40,469 nucleotides of DNA. Origin: Jimgerdemannia flammicorona. Taxonomy: Eukaryota; Mucoromycota; Endogonomycetes; Endogonales; Endogonaceae. The stretch spans positions 1 to 40,469 of the forward strand of contig RBNI01000140.1 in the NCBI GenBank assembly GCA_003990745.1, read 5' to 3'. Below the pieces are notes generated by a model that did no database searches, had not been told where the DNA came from, and saw only the letters and a list, made by a program, of their open reading frames with translations. The translations under genes were made by a program, and so were the position numbers. Each line of letters starts with the position of its first letter. Position 1 is the stretch's first letter. Positions 11,922 through 22,382 of the stretch are shown here, piece after piece.

Positions 11922-11984
11922 AGAAATTCTATAAGAATTTCTATAGGAATTTCTGTAAGAATTTCTAATAGAATTTCCAGTAAC
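11922..11984 (+). repeat. Short tandem expansion of a TTTCTATAAGAA-like unit
   Basis: Four to five imperfect 12-15 bp units (AGAATTTCTATAGG, AATTTCTGTAAG, AATTTCTAATAG and similar) follow each other. In copy 2 the same place is ordinary Gag coding (EFLDRIKEI), so this is a local expansion within a decayed gag. Confidence 0.55.
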
Positions 11985-12960
11985 TTATAGACATATATAA
12001 TGATTTATTATAGCCTAACTTAGAGAATCAGCTAAGGGAATTTTCACCTGAGTAGTAAGTGATATATATTCAGATCTTAGAATAGCTATTTATATAGCAT
12101 TATCCTAAAAAGTAGAATATGAAGTCATGATCTACTGGTTTATTGAGAAATATATAAGAAATGAAACCTGTTATAAGGTCTAAGAATCTATTATAGAGAT
12201 AAAGATAAATCTTAGAGAATTACCCAAGATATTCTTTACTAGAATTTATAAAAGAATACATATAGCTGGGTTTAATATTACTAATCAAGATATCATATAT
12301 AAGCTCAATAATCTTTATGAAAAAGATTTTCTAAATATTGCCTAGTATATCTATACTCTAGATATTAAAAAACCTGAAGAATAAGTAAATACAGCTTAAG
12401 AATTTTTTGATATTAGATAAGAAATCACCTAGAGTAATTATGATAAGAGAGATAACAAGAAAGATCTCTTGATCAAAACTCTATAAGAACTCCTTCAAGA
12501 ATATAGAAAATTAGAAAAAGAAAATTCAGTCAAGGAATGGAAGAAAGAGAGAAATAAAATCTAAGACCTCAACTTCAAGTTAAATCAATTAGTTGGGAAA
12601 ATTGAAAACTTACTATATATAAAAATTAGAGCTATCAACAGGACAACAGAGGGCATATACTATGAAGAAACCAAGATTACCTACTCAGAGATAATAGGAG
12701 CTATTAGCTATAAGAAGAGAGAAGGTACTCTGTTAGAGATAGAGCTCAAGTCCAATACTTCTACTATAGACAGTTCAGATACTATACTACAGAATGTGAC
12801 AATAGAGAAAGTGATCAAAGAGACTCAGAATCTCTAAATCAAAAGAATGAAATTCAGTACAAAAAGACTGAAGTCTACCCTGTTAAAGACTTTAAAGAGA
12901 AAAGTAACAGTAAAAACTACAGTAACCTAGACCTATACTCAACTAAGATTATCACTAGAA
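11985..12960 (+). pseudogene. Element C copy 1 Gag
   Basis: The frame contains MIYWFIEKYIRNETCY, INLRELPKIFFTRIYKRI and FNITNQDIIYKL, matching copy 2 MIHWFIEKYAGNETCH, MNLRESPRAFYIRIQKKM and FNVTN. A lysine/glutamate-rich coiled-coil-like tail (RKLEKENSVKEWKKERN) and a block IRAINRTTEGIYYEETKI also match copy 2. Stops replace Gln and Trp codons, for example TGA after GIFT at a Trp-like position. No zinc knuckle was found. The capsid-type assignment is by position before the protease and by the WFI.KY...T motif. Confidence 0.62.
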
Positions 12961-13329
12961 AAACAATCTACCTAGCTGAGAAAAGGAAAAGACTGGTAGA
13001 AAGGCTATTCAGCAATACCAGCAGAAGGATTATCTAAGAAGAAGATAAAAAAAATAAAGAAGAGTAGATTAAAATACCTCTCTAGTCTCCCTCACTCTTT
13101 GTCTTCAAAACAAATAAATTACTTATCAGAGTATGAAAAAATAGAGCAAAAAGAACAAGAGTCTACTATCCTGAAGCTCAAGAAGAAGTACATCCTGAAG
13201 ATCATACTTAGAGATATCTACAATGAAGCCTGGCAAAAGATTCAAGAAGCTAAGATAGTATCTCTTCTGTAGTTTCTATAACTAATATCTACTAGAGTTC
13301 AAAATAAACTATCAAGAGCTACTAGATCC

Positions 13330-13894
13330 AGTACTGGCTAAATCCTAATTCCACAATAAGAATTAGTACCAGTTACTATACAAGCTGTAGAAAGATATAT
13401 CAGTACATATCTATATAAAGATATTAAAGAACAAAAAGCAAAATTCCTTATTGATATATAAGCAGCTATCTGTATTATTTTCAAATAATTCCTAGATACC
13501 CTCCAGTAGACTATTGATAGACTATATAATCTCAGTATCATAGTAACAGATAGAGCCCAAACTCAAACCTTTTGGAGAAGTATAAAACATCACTATCTCT
13601 CTAGGATATATTTAATTTTCTATCTCAAAAGCTATTATTACTAAAGCTGTTACCTATAATATGATCCTTGGTACTAACTAGATGAAGAAAATGAATGTAG
13701 TTATGGATATTGACCAACAGATGCTCAAATTTGACTATAGAGAAAAGAAGTATAGAATTAAGATAACTAGCTATAAGCAGTCAAAGAAAAAGAAGAAGGT
13801 CACTATTCAGAAAAAGTATACCAATAGTGAGAAATCTACTACAGAAGAAGAAGAAGAATCTGAAGACAGAAATGATCCCAGACTAAACCTATGA
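13330..13894 (+). pseudogene. Element C copy 1 aspartic protease
   Basis: Around 13438-13490 the frame reads KFLIDI, stop, AAICIIF, the remains of the 'LIDTGA..' active site, with the Gly codon now TAA. Downstream, VTYNMILGTN, stop, MKKMNVVMDI matches the protease C-terminal block 'Y..ILG..W...'. The stop stands at the Trp (TGG to TAG). The final lysine- and glutamate-rich part 13682-13894 remains open (70 codons) but has no known domain. Cleavage of the polyprotein would be its role. Inactive. Confidence 0.62.
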
Positions 13895-15880
13895 ATCAAT
13901 CTAGTAAATAATAGGCCAGAAGATAACATATATGTTAAAGATACTATCTCTATTACAATTGGAGTCATTGCAGAATAAATCAAAGGATATCTCACCTGTC
14001 TCAAAAAATATCAGTGTCCAGAACACTCCTCTAAGATCATTGGAATAAGTAATTCATCTGGTATAGTCTATTCTGAGTATAGAAAAAGAAAGAAGAAATA
14101 TAACTACCCTCTGAAGATATCTACAACTGAAGCTACAGAAGTATAAGCAATTTGGAATCAAGAAACATCTAAATAAGAAACTTCTAAAAAAGATATTTCT
14201 GAACAAGAAGAGCTCTTCAAACTTATTTCCTGAGATAACTTCTATTAAATACTACTAGAAGATAATGATCTCTGGAATATTGAAGAGAGATCAAGTATAT
14301 ATAGTCACTATTGTCTAAAGATAAGAAATATACCAGAAAAGAGTCTTCTAGCTAGAAAAATATCAGTATCAAAAGATCTCTCACTCTCTCTGAGACTATT
14401 GCTATTAGTAATATCTATTAAATCAATAAGAAAGATAAAGATACTGTAGACCAGAACCTCTGATCACAATTGTACAGATAACTAACTTCTAAAAAACTAC
14501 TATAATATTAGAAAAGTAAGCCAACAGATAAGATCACTTCATCTGAACAGAAGTATAGCTCTTAGCTATCCTTCTCCTAACTTATAATAGAGATGAATAC
14601 TAATTTCTAAGGCAATAAGAGATCAATAACTAAGAACTGCATTTTGAGTAATAAGATATTATAATTATGAAAAACACTCAGACTACTAAAACTGTCTATA
14701 TTAGAATATTTATCTCAGCCAAAATATTACTATATATAACAAAGTGTAGATCTAAAGAAACTAGGCCAAAAAATCAAAAAAGAAGACTCTCAATATTTAA
14801 GATCTGAGAGAAGACATTCTAGCTCTTATAAGATATATAATCCATCAAGAATATAGAAGATACTATCAATTTCATAAAAGCCCTAGATCCTATGGAAAAA
14901 AGAGAAATTAATTATCTCCGAGATCTCTCTACTAGAGCTAGATAGCCATGTCTCAACCTTAGAGTCTAAGAGCTTATCTCCACTGGAGTCTCAGCTTAAG
15001 GATAGTCCAAACTTAGTAAATATATCACCCAGTATATCTTGCTATATCTCAAGACTAAACTCTATAAAGAATATATAGAATATGTATGACTTCTACAGTT
15101 TAAAAATTAATCTATTAAGTCTGAAAGAACAATAGTACTTAGTACAGAACTAGCTATATAGTCACCCAAAAGAACCTATATATAACTGGCCTCAAGATCT
15201 AGACTTACTAAATAAAGAATAACTATAGAAGAAAGAATAATAGACTCTGAATATATAGGTGAAATTAAGATTATCTTAAATAATAGTAGTACAGAATAAT
15301 ACTAAATCTATAAAGAACAAAAGATTACACAAGTAATCTTCTTGAAGGTCAAGACTCTCCAACTATAAGAGACCTCCAAACTGACTAAAGGTATAAGACA
15401 AATTAAGAGATTTGGAAGCTTAGATAAGAAGAAAGTATATCTTCTCCAGGTTAACTACTTTAAGAAAAATACTCTCTAACAAGTATACCACCAACCAGTC
15501 AAGCTATATAAGAACTTTATCCTAGAACCAAAAGAACAGATCATCTTCCAAATCTTTGTATCACTCAACTCTAGAAATCTCTTCTTTGATTCTAATAAGG
15601 ACATCAAGAATCTGGATATAGAAAAATATATATTTTTTAACAAGATAAATCCTGTGTACTCTTAAGCAACTAACCAAAGCTGAGAAAGTATTATTCTGCT
15701 AAAAAGAACCATCATAGGTTACCCAATACTCTATCTCAATCAAATACATAAAGAAGTTTATAAATTAAATCTATTGAAAAATAGCAGAAGGTCTCAGAAG
15801 AAAGAAAAGGTCTCTCTATAATTCAAGAGAAAGTAAAGCCTTCCACTAATATTGGAGAAGAATTGACATCTCAGCAATAA
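13895..15880 (+). pseudogene. Element C copy 1, Pol linker, heavily decayed
   Basis: This lies between protease and RT of copy 1. Short coding-like runs in the plus frames (for example AIWNQETSK and EISEQEEL-type acidic stretches) alternate with many stops. No motif can be named with confidence. This part is absent from copy 2 because of its deletion. Confidence 0.35.
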
Positions 15881-16648
15881 TAATAACTAGTAGAACTCCT
15901 TTATAAATATAAAGACATCTTTACTATAGACTATAGTAACCTATCATATAACTCATATATAACTATAGTATAAATATAGGAAATACAATATCTATTTAAC
16001 AGAAGTCTTATAAAATACTCTATCATCTAAAGATATTCAAGAAGGAATACATTTAGAAACTCTTAGATAATAGATTTATCTAATCTTCTATTAGTCTCTG
16101 GGTCAGTCTTATATATACTTATTATATCTAAAATAGGAGGATAGAGACTCTATATAGATTACAGAAAGCTTAACTCAGTTATTGAAAAATATGCCTACCC
16201 CTTACCCAGAATCAATAACCTCTTAGATCAATTGTAAGATACCAGATGCTTTAGCAGTATAGACCTTTTTATAGAATTCTATAAAATCTCTATAAATTTT
16301 AAGAATATTCAGAAAACAGCTCTTCTTGCTCTAGAAAAACTATTTAAATACCTCTGAATACCCTTTGGACTCTGCAATATATCTCCCACCTTTTAGAGAA
16401 TAATGAACTTAGTCTATAGTCTATTGATCTACTATTGTCTAATTATATATATAGACAATTTCAACATCTATTTAGTAAATTTTAAAGAATATCTACACTA
16501 TCTAAAGGAATTCTTTCAGCTTACCTATAAGAACTACCTGAGACTCAATACTAAGAAATGCTATTTTGAAAAACAGAAACTCAAATTTCAAAATAAAGAA
16601 GATCAACAACTGACTAGTACCCAAGATCTCAAAGGAAATACTATTAGT
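15881..16648 (+). pseudogene. Element C copy 1 reverse transcriptase
   Basis: The RT core is clear: RLYIDYRKLNSVIEKYAYPL from about 16145, then DQL, SSIDLF, a PFGLCNISPTF block near 16368, and YIDNFNIY near 16448, where the canonical YIDD has become YIDN. LKEFFQLTYKNYLRLNTKKC and YFEKQKLKF follow. Immediately after KLKF the usual 'LG..IS..G' block is missing, so a short deletion removed roughly 20 codons before the INNW-like segment (Trp is TGA). The RT is then cut by the Penelope-like element in the 'KEILLFL..SYYRKF' block. Confidence 0.75.
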
Positions 16649-17145
16649 GGAGAAAGAGGGCCCAGCAAGAGCCATGAGAGTGAACCCAGAGCCAGTGTCA
16701 AAGTAAATAGAAGATATATAGAAGAGCATATATAAGGGAGATGAATAAAGAATGTAACCAAAAATGCATCAGCCATTTATTACTACATAAAAACATAGTC
16801 CTTATATACAAAATATAATATCTCAAAAGAGAGGACATGCCACAACTCAGGGTAAACTAAATTAGGAACCATATGACCACCAGAGATAAGCAGAAATAAA
16901 AAGAGAGCCAATCCCAGTTACAGGATAAAAATCATAAACAAATACAAATAAAACAAATCTAAATTGAGATTAAAAAATATCTACAGACCCCAGAGAGGTG
17001 AGTGTGAGTGAGGGGTGAGGCTGAAATGGAGTGAGCCACAGTAAGCCTGAGCAAAGTAAGGAGCTGAAGGCAGCAGAGGGAAGCAAAGTGAAGGCCAAGA
17101 CCCTGGAGTGAGCATGAGACCCCAGAGGGAGTAAGGATGTTTTTT
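16648..17145 (+). repeat. PLE left pseudo-LTR
   Basis: The sequence from AGTGGAGAAAGAGGGCCCAG to about 17145 aligns with 20335-20805, including the shared GTGAACCCAGAGCCAGTGTC and TACAAATAAAACAAATC. It ends near GATGTTTTTTAATC, the same sequence that starts the inverted copy. Confidence 0.8.
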
Positions 17146-17243
17146 AATCCTCTCTAGAAGAACCAGAGGTATTAGAAGGTGACAAAAATGCAAAATAGGA
17201 GTGATGGATTAGAGAAGAAATAGAAGGAAATACAAACAAGCAA

Positions 17244-19690
17244 TCAGAGAGTATCAGGGAAGAGATGAAAGTCCATAGCATAAAAGAGAAGAGTGCAGGA
17301 CAGTATCAGGATATTGCACAACCCAGTGAGTATAATTAAATGGTACAACAAGAATTGAGAGTAGGAATGAAGAGGGGGTATGGAGTGGATAAGAGGGAAG
17401 TGAGGAGAGAGAGAGAGGGTAAAGAGGAGAGAGAAGGAAAGAGTGAATAACAGACTATTCAACAGAAGTAAGCAGATCACAAATGATGAAAATAGGGTAG
17501 ATATGATGATAGACCACAAAGTTGTCAAGAACCTGGACAGCAGACATCCAATCAGAATGATGGGAGTAGCATAATACAAAATGACAAACCTCACTATGAA
17601 TATATTCAAGAAGAGTGCAATAAGGATAATTAGAATAGAAGTCAGAGAACTATTGATAATGGGGGAAATGAGAATAAACAACAGTTCAGAAGGGAGAAAG
17701 AGAAATGAAAAGGTCCAAAAAGAGAATACTAGTCATACTACACACCCAAGTGATAGAATGATAGAGAGGGTAGATACTACAGAACATACTAGGAATATCA
17801 ATGCCAACAACAGCAAGAACAATAAAGTCATCAATGTATTGGTGGAAGAAGATATCCCCAGCCCAGAATGCAATGGAAAGAGATGAAGAAGGATCATGTA
17901 TCACACAAAGTTCATGGGCTAGGCCAACAAGGTTGGCAAGGGTGGGGACACAATTTGTTCCTATAGCAATACCAGAAGTCTGATAAAAGGAGCCAAAAGC
18001 TGACTCAAAATAGTTGGAGCTACAGATGAGGAGTGTAAGCTCAATGATGCAAGCCAATGAAACCAGGGAATCTAAAGAAAAGGCAATGGAACCCAGGAAG
18101 CAAAGATAATCATTAATCTCATCAAAATGAATAGCAGTATAGAAAAAGGAGAAGTCACCAGAGGCCAAATAGGAAAAACAGTGAACAGGTACAATGGTGG
18201 AGCAGAGAAGAGTGAGCTCCTGAGTATCATGAAAAATAATATATTCAGGCCCAAGATGGTGTTGTAGAAGAGCTATCCAGGAGAGGAAAAAGTGGAATAA
18301 CTACTTCAAAATCTCAGTGATAGGAAAGCTAAAAGTAGCTGTAATGGGATGCCAAGCCAAAGTAGACTTATAGACTTTAGAAAGAGTATAGAAAACTGGA
18401 AGATGAATGTCCAGTGAGGATAAAGAGTCCTGGAAGAAGTTAAAAATAGGGTTTGCAAAAGGAGAATTTGAAAGCAATCTGGTATGAGTCAAAGAAACCT
18501 GAAGGAGAGTGAGAACCTCATCCAATCCAAGAGTACTAGACTTGTAAGCCATGACTTAAAGGAGGGCAGAAAGGCTATTAAGGTAGAGTGACTTAGGAAT
18601 AAGTGCAAAATCTTGATTCTTATCAGTGACTGTGAGTAAATGCAAAGGCAATTGCTTGACTTATTTAAGCATAGTATATATGGTACAGTCCAAAACCAAG
18701 CAAGAGCAAGCATATCCAGGAACAGATAGCAAGTAGGCCATGTTAAGAAATATGCAGTATAAAGAGATATTGAGAGAGGGGACCCAATTACTAGAAATAT
18801 AATAGTGAGAGGGCATCTCACTATGATCCTCAAAGAAGATGGCAAGGTCAAGAGCATGATGAAAATGTGTAAGACAAGCTAGATCAGTGAAGGAGAATTG
18901 TGAGAGAGTCACAGGAAAAACAAAGCAAGGACTCAAGAATAAGGCAAAGACTTGAAGAGGAGAAAGGGGACAGTTAGCCAAAGAAAAAGGAGAAGACAAA
19001 AGTATTCCAAAAGAAGAATAAACCTGAAAGTTTGGGATAAGCAATGAAGGGGGGACAATATGAGGAACCACTCAGAGTATACCAGAAGTGATGATGGAAT
19101 CTGAGAAGGGATGGGGATACTGGGGGAGAATTATACCAGAGAGAAGTTTAAGAGTAGGAGGCCTTTCCCTTCCCTCTGACTTTTTTTGAAGGTAGTGAGC
19201 CTGATGAGTGAGAGTACACCCTGTCAGAGTACCAGACCTTATAGCTATAGGCTTTCATGCAGCCTTTATATTCAGGGGTATGGGTAGAGGAGATAGAGGA
19301 GAAGCCAGTGGAGGAGATAGAGGGCAAGCAAGCAGTTGAAGGGACAGCAGTATGAAGAATACCACTATGGAGGCAGACAGACTTGGCTAGGTACCAGTAG
19401 GTATGGTGGAGGTGACCAGAGCAGACAGTATAGGGCCAGACCCCAATGGGGTGAGAACTAAGTTGGCAGCTATGCTTAGGGGTGGGAGAAATAGAGAAAG
19501 AGGCCTTAATAGGGGAGGGGGACCAAGAAGAGGCCAATGAAGCCCTGTTGGGCTTGGCAGGGGTCTTGGTGGGGGCCTTGATGGCAGCGGCAGCAAAGGA
19601 ATAGACCTCAGCATGAGCAGTGGCATGAGTCTTAGCATGGATGGTCTTAGAGACCAAAACCTTAAGAGAGGTGGACAGGGGAGCAGTGGT
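17244..19690 (-). pseudogene. PLE reverse transcriptase
   Basis: Reading downwards, 19071-18661 holds an N-terminal region. 18552-18301 holds LPVFYTLSKVYKSTLAWHPI, the PLE 'FY.LPK.HK....RPI' block. 18168-17686 holds GDFSFFYTAI (the 'D...LYT.I' motif A), QTSGIAIGTNCVPTLANL (motif B, 'G..MGT..AP..A.L') and YIDDF (catalytic motif C, 17824-17838), then FLDLFISLS. 17681-17244 is a broken C-terminal part. These motif B and C forms are diagnostic of Penelope-type RT rather than LINE or LTR RT. The upstream part (19657-19148) is Ala/Pro/Ser/Thr-rich. Several frameshifts and stops separate the blocks, but the catalytic Asp pair is intact. No GIY-YIG endonuclease is visible in the 300 bp left before the repeat. 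Confidence 0.8.
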
Positions 19691-20095
19691 AGTGGCACAA
19701 GCAGTGGCAGCAGCACAAGATGTTTCTTATTCATGAAGACAAGCAACAAAAGAGATGTCAATGAGGAGGAAGCAATGAACAGTATTGATGTCAGCAGTAG
19801 TGGAGGGAATATCTTAGATAGCAAAGCTATAGAAAGGAGCAGTATCCATGAAGCAAGAGGAGGTGAGGGCCACAAAAGAGACATAAGTATAGTGGAAGGA
19901 GGCAGAAGTGGCAGCAGCAATAGTAGCAGCAGCATTGGTAGTAGCAAGCTTGGTGACAGTAGTAGCAGTGTGAACCTCTTTGGAGAGGACTTGATAGCAG
20001 GCCTTAGGGAGAACAGAATAGCAGACAGTGGGTGGAGCAATAATGTTAATGTCACAGCAGAGATGAGCCTCCTTGGCAGAGAGGGCAAGGACTAA
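19691..20095. repeat. AGC/AGT trinucleotide-rich low-complexity region
   Basis: The region is rich in GCAGCAG, AGTAGCAGC and GTGGCA runs on the plus strand. On the minus strand one frame is leucine/proline-rich and open to 20088, and another is Ala/Thr-rich and leads into the PLE coding region. It may encode a repetitive N-terminus of the PLE protein; composition alone does not prove it. Confidence 0.5.
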
Positions 20096-20204
20096 CTAGA
20101 ACTAAAAAGAAGCAGATGACCAGAGAGACAAAGGTTCAGAGAGAGAGAAAGGATAGTGAATGAGATATAGGTCTTGAATGAGACAGTAGCAGAGACAAAA
20201 GTAG

Positions 20205-20217
20205 GAAAAAAAAAAAC

Positions 20218-20245
<28 letters not shown>
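20205..20245 (+). repeat. A-rich run upstream of the PLE coding region
   Basis: About 40 bases are almost all A, with rare C and G. It lies between the PLE coding part and its right repeat. On the coding strand it is a T run. Confidence 0.8.
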
Positions 20246-20248
<3 letters not shown>

Positions 20249-20334
20249 ACAAAAGCAGAGAGAGAGGGAGGAGGAAGAACCTTATCCATAATCTCATTAA
20301 TAGATATAGAGGCCCCAAGGGCAGACAGTACAGC

Positions 20335-20805
20335 AGTGGAGGAAGAGGATCTAGCAGGAGCTATGGGAGTGAACCCAGAGCCAGTGTCAAAGCAAATAGA
20401 AGATATGTAAAAGAGCATATATAAGGAGAATGAATAAAGAATATAACCAAAAATATATCAGCTGTTTATTGCTACATAAAAACACAGTCCTTATATATAA
20501 AATACAATATCCCAAAAGAGAGAACATGCCACAACTTGGGAAAAATAAAATTAGGAACCACATAACTGCCAGAGATAAGTGGAGATAAAGGAGGAGTCAA
20601 TCTCAGTTACAGGATAAAAATCACACATAAATACAAATAAAACAAATCCAAATTGAGATTAAAAAACATCTGCAGACTCCAGAGGAGTAAGTGTGAGTGA
20701 GGGGTGAGGTCAAAATGGAGCAAGCTGTAGTAAGCCCAAGCAAAGCAAGGGGCCAAAGGCAGCAGAGGGGAGCAGAGTGAAGGCTGAGACCCCAGAGCAA
20801 GCACA
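20335..20805 (+). repeat. PLE right pseudo-LTR, direct copy
   Basis: The direct partner of 16648-17145, starting AGTGGAGGAAGAGG. It ends at a small palindrome (20806-20822, AGACCCC-TCT-GGGGTCT) that joins it to the inverted copy. Confidence 0.8.
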
Positions 20806-20814
20806 AGACCCCTC

Positions 20815-21116
20815 TGGGGTCTACAGATGTTTTTTAATCTCAATTTGGATTTGTTTTATTTATATTTGTTTGTGATTTTTATCCTGCAACTGGGATTGGC
20901 TCTCCCTTTATCTCTGCTTATCTCTGGTGGTCATATGGTTCCTAATTCAGTTTACCCCAAGTTGTGGCATTTTTACATGGCAATAAATGGCTGATACATT
21001 TTCAGTTATGTTCTTTGTTTGTCCCCCTTATATATGCTCTTCTACATGTCTTCTGTTCACTTTGACACTGGCTCTGGGTTCACTCCCATGGCTCCTGCTG
21101 GGCCCTCTTCCTCTAC
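20815..21116 (-). repeat. PLE terminal inverted copy of the pseudo-LTR
   Basis: The reverse complement of this segment matches the first ~340 bp of the direct repeats (CTCCTGCTGGGCCCTCTTCC reads back as the AGAGGGCCCAGC start). A block of about 45 bp is missing between the GCCATTTATTGC and GCCACAACTTGG parts. It keeps more G and C than the two direct copies. Confidence 0.78.
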
Positions 21117-21215
21117 TGATATTAGTGTCTTACTATTGTACTGAAATCATAAATTAGCCACATACTATATCTAGTGCACTAGGCAATCGAGATACCAGAA
21201 ACAGTATGTTTACCT

Positions 21216-21230
21216 GTACTGGTCCAGTAC
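21216..21230. promoter_or_regulatory. Perfect palindrome upstream of the TATA box
   Basis: GTACTGG-T-CCAGTAC is a perfect 7-bp inverted repeat around one base, 79 bp before TATAAAA in the probable LTR. It could be a dimeric activator site, but its role is unknown. Confidence 0.4.
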
Positions 21231-21656
21231 ACTATACTGTCCAGGGATACTTGCCATAGATAGCAATCTATAATTAGCAATATAGTAACCAGATAGCAAC
21301 CACAACTGTATAAAATATCCCAGAGACAAAAGTGAATAAACCTCAGTTCAAAAAGTTTAAAAGCAAAAGACAAGTCTGCCTACCACACTTTGAGAGGAAC
21401 TCTACAGCCACTTCTAGGAGATTGTGACTTACTTTCCCCACTCCAGTCTATTTTCCAATACAAAGCCTGAGTTTGCCACCAAAGTTCGAGTGAAGAACTT
21501 CGCTGTATTTTGAAGAGAAATCTGCCACTTAAGGAATAAGCCACGATGTTTTGGTTTGCTTGCCAGATAAGCCTGAAGAGAATCTGCCATTCCCAGAAGA
21601 ACCCATAGGAAACTTGCCACAAGCCAGTCTTTGATGTAACTTGCCAAAAATCTGCT

Positions 21657-21868
21657 GTCCGAATTACCCAAGTTATCCGAATTCCTGTGTTGTCCGAGTT
21701 ATTTCCCAGAAGCCTGCAGATTCAAGAAGGATCCGCGTCAACTGAGAATCCGCGTCATCCGAGCTATCCGAGTTATCTGAGTTACCCGAGTTATCAAGTT
21801 ATCCGATATTCCCAGAGAGTCCACTGATTCAGGAGAATTCACACCAAAACCGAGTTATCTGAATTATC
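21657..21868 (+). repeat. CpG-rich array of CCGAGTTAT-like units
   Basis: About a dozen variants of TCCGAGTTAT or TCCGAATTAT, some adjacent, some spaced by 10-60 bp. It lies downstream of the TATA box in the probable C copy 2 LTR. Confidence 0.75.
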
Positions 21869-21897
21869 CGCATAAGGAATACCACCAAGATCGTCAT

Positions 21898-22048
21898 GCC
21901 AGAAATCGCATACTTTTGGAAATACGGTCGTCACGTAGAAATCGCATACTTTTGGAAATACGATTGTCACGTAGAAATCACATAAAAAACCCATCGCGCT
22001 ACACAGAGATTGTTATGCCAGAAACCGCATACTTTTGGAGATCGTCAC
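21898..22048 (+). repeat. Tandem ~36-bp repeats
   Basis: The unit GAAATCGCATACTTTTGG followed by AAATACG and TCGTCAC recurs at 21898-21934, 21935-21970, a degenerate 21971-22016, and 22017-22048. The units stay CpG-rich in a window where CpG is otherwise depleted. Confidence 0.75.
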
Positions 22049-22310
22049 CCAAGAAGGAAACCGCTAAATTGCCAGATCGTCCCGCATAAGGAATCTCACT
22101 CGTGCTACATACAAATCGCCACTTACATCCAAGAACCCGTCCCAATAAGGAAATCAACCATTGTATCCAGATTGACTATTATACCACTAAACACCAACAA
22201 GGAATCTTAGAACATTTTGTTGCTTTTGACAAAGTAATTGGGGGCTCAAGCCAAACTACACCAACCCTCAATCTTGTAATTTGCCTCCATTGAGCTGGAC
22301 ATGTTACATT

Positions 22311-22325
22311 TGGGGGCTTAACTGG
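22311..22325 (+). other. Candidate primer-binding site of element C
   Basis: TGGGGGCTTAACTGG follows the LTR end TTACA by two bases. TGGGGGCT is the usual start of proline-tRNA-type primer sites. A related TGGGGGCTCAAGCC lies 70 bp upstream (from 22239) and is the alternative. Confidence 0.45.
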
Positions 22326-22382
22326 AAAGATTTCAAAATCAACTGACTTTTCAGTGCACAAGAACCTACAGTCAAACTGGAT

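Larger units (their letters stand above)
11900..16648 (+). mobile_element. Gypsy element C, copy 1 (5' part, truncated by PLE)
   Basis: A plus-strand gypsy remnant contains Gag, protease and RT. It aligns with copy 2: 11990-12290 with 23040-23339, 12290-12900 with 33553-34135, and 16599-16648 with 34139-34186. It is much more AT-rich and stop-ridden than copy 2. The 5' boundary is unclear. It is cut at about 16648 by the Penelope-like element. About 20 bp after that element (21117-21136) again resemble the copy 2 target sequence. No RNase H or integrase of this copy is seen. Confidence 0.72.
16648..21116 (-). mobile_element. Penelope-like element (PLE) with direct and inverted terminal repeats
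   Basis: A minus-strand RT of Penelope type is flanked by direct repeats of about 0.5 kb (16648-17145 and 20335-20805), with an additional inverted, partly deleted copy at 20815-21116. Direct plus inverted pseudo-LTRs are the hallmark architecture of PLEs. The element sits inside the RT of element C copy 1. The undisturbed target is visible in copy 2 at about 34180-34200 (AAATACTATTATTTCTGATA). The exact target duplication is unclear. No GIY-YIG motif was seen after the RT, which would place it with endonuclease-lacking PLEs such as the Coprina type known in fungi (inference). Confidence 0.8.
21137..22308 (+). repeat. Probable 5' LTR of element C copy 2
   Basis: It begins TGTACTGAAATC, directly after about 20 bp resembling the copy 1 target, and ends ATGTTACA, two bases before a TGGGGGCTTAACTGG primer-site-like sequence. 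Inside are TATAAAA (21309-21315) and AATAAA (21335-21340), with the same 26-bp offset as in the Gypsy-A LTR. No second LTR copy is present, so the boundaries rest on the TG...CA ends and the primer site. Confidence 0.5.

Noticed and set aside
16648..17145. Hammerhead ribozyme in the PLE terminal repeats
   Set aside because: PLE repeats often carry one, but no CTGATGA core followed by GAAA was found on either strand of the repeats by eye.
17581..17983. Plus-strand frames opposite the PLE RT (17581-17886, 17801-17983)
   Set aside because: They lie antisense to the RT block that contains YIDDF and motif B, and show no family pattern.
19387..20088. 233-codon leucine/proline-rich minus-strand frame as a membrane protein
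   Set aside because: It arises from AGC/AGT trinucleotide repeats, and an alternative frame leads into the PLE coding region.
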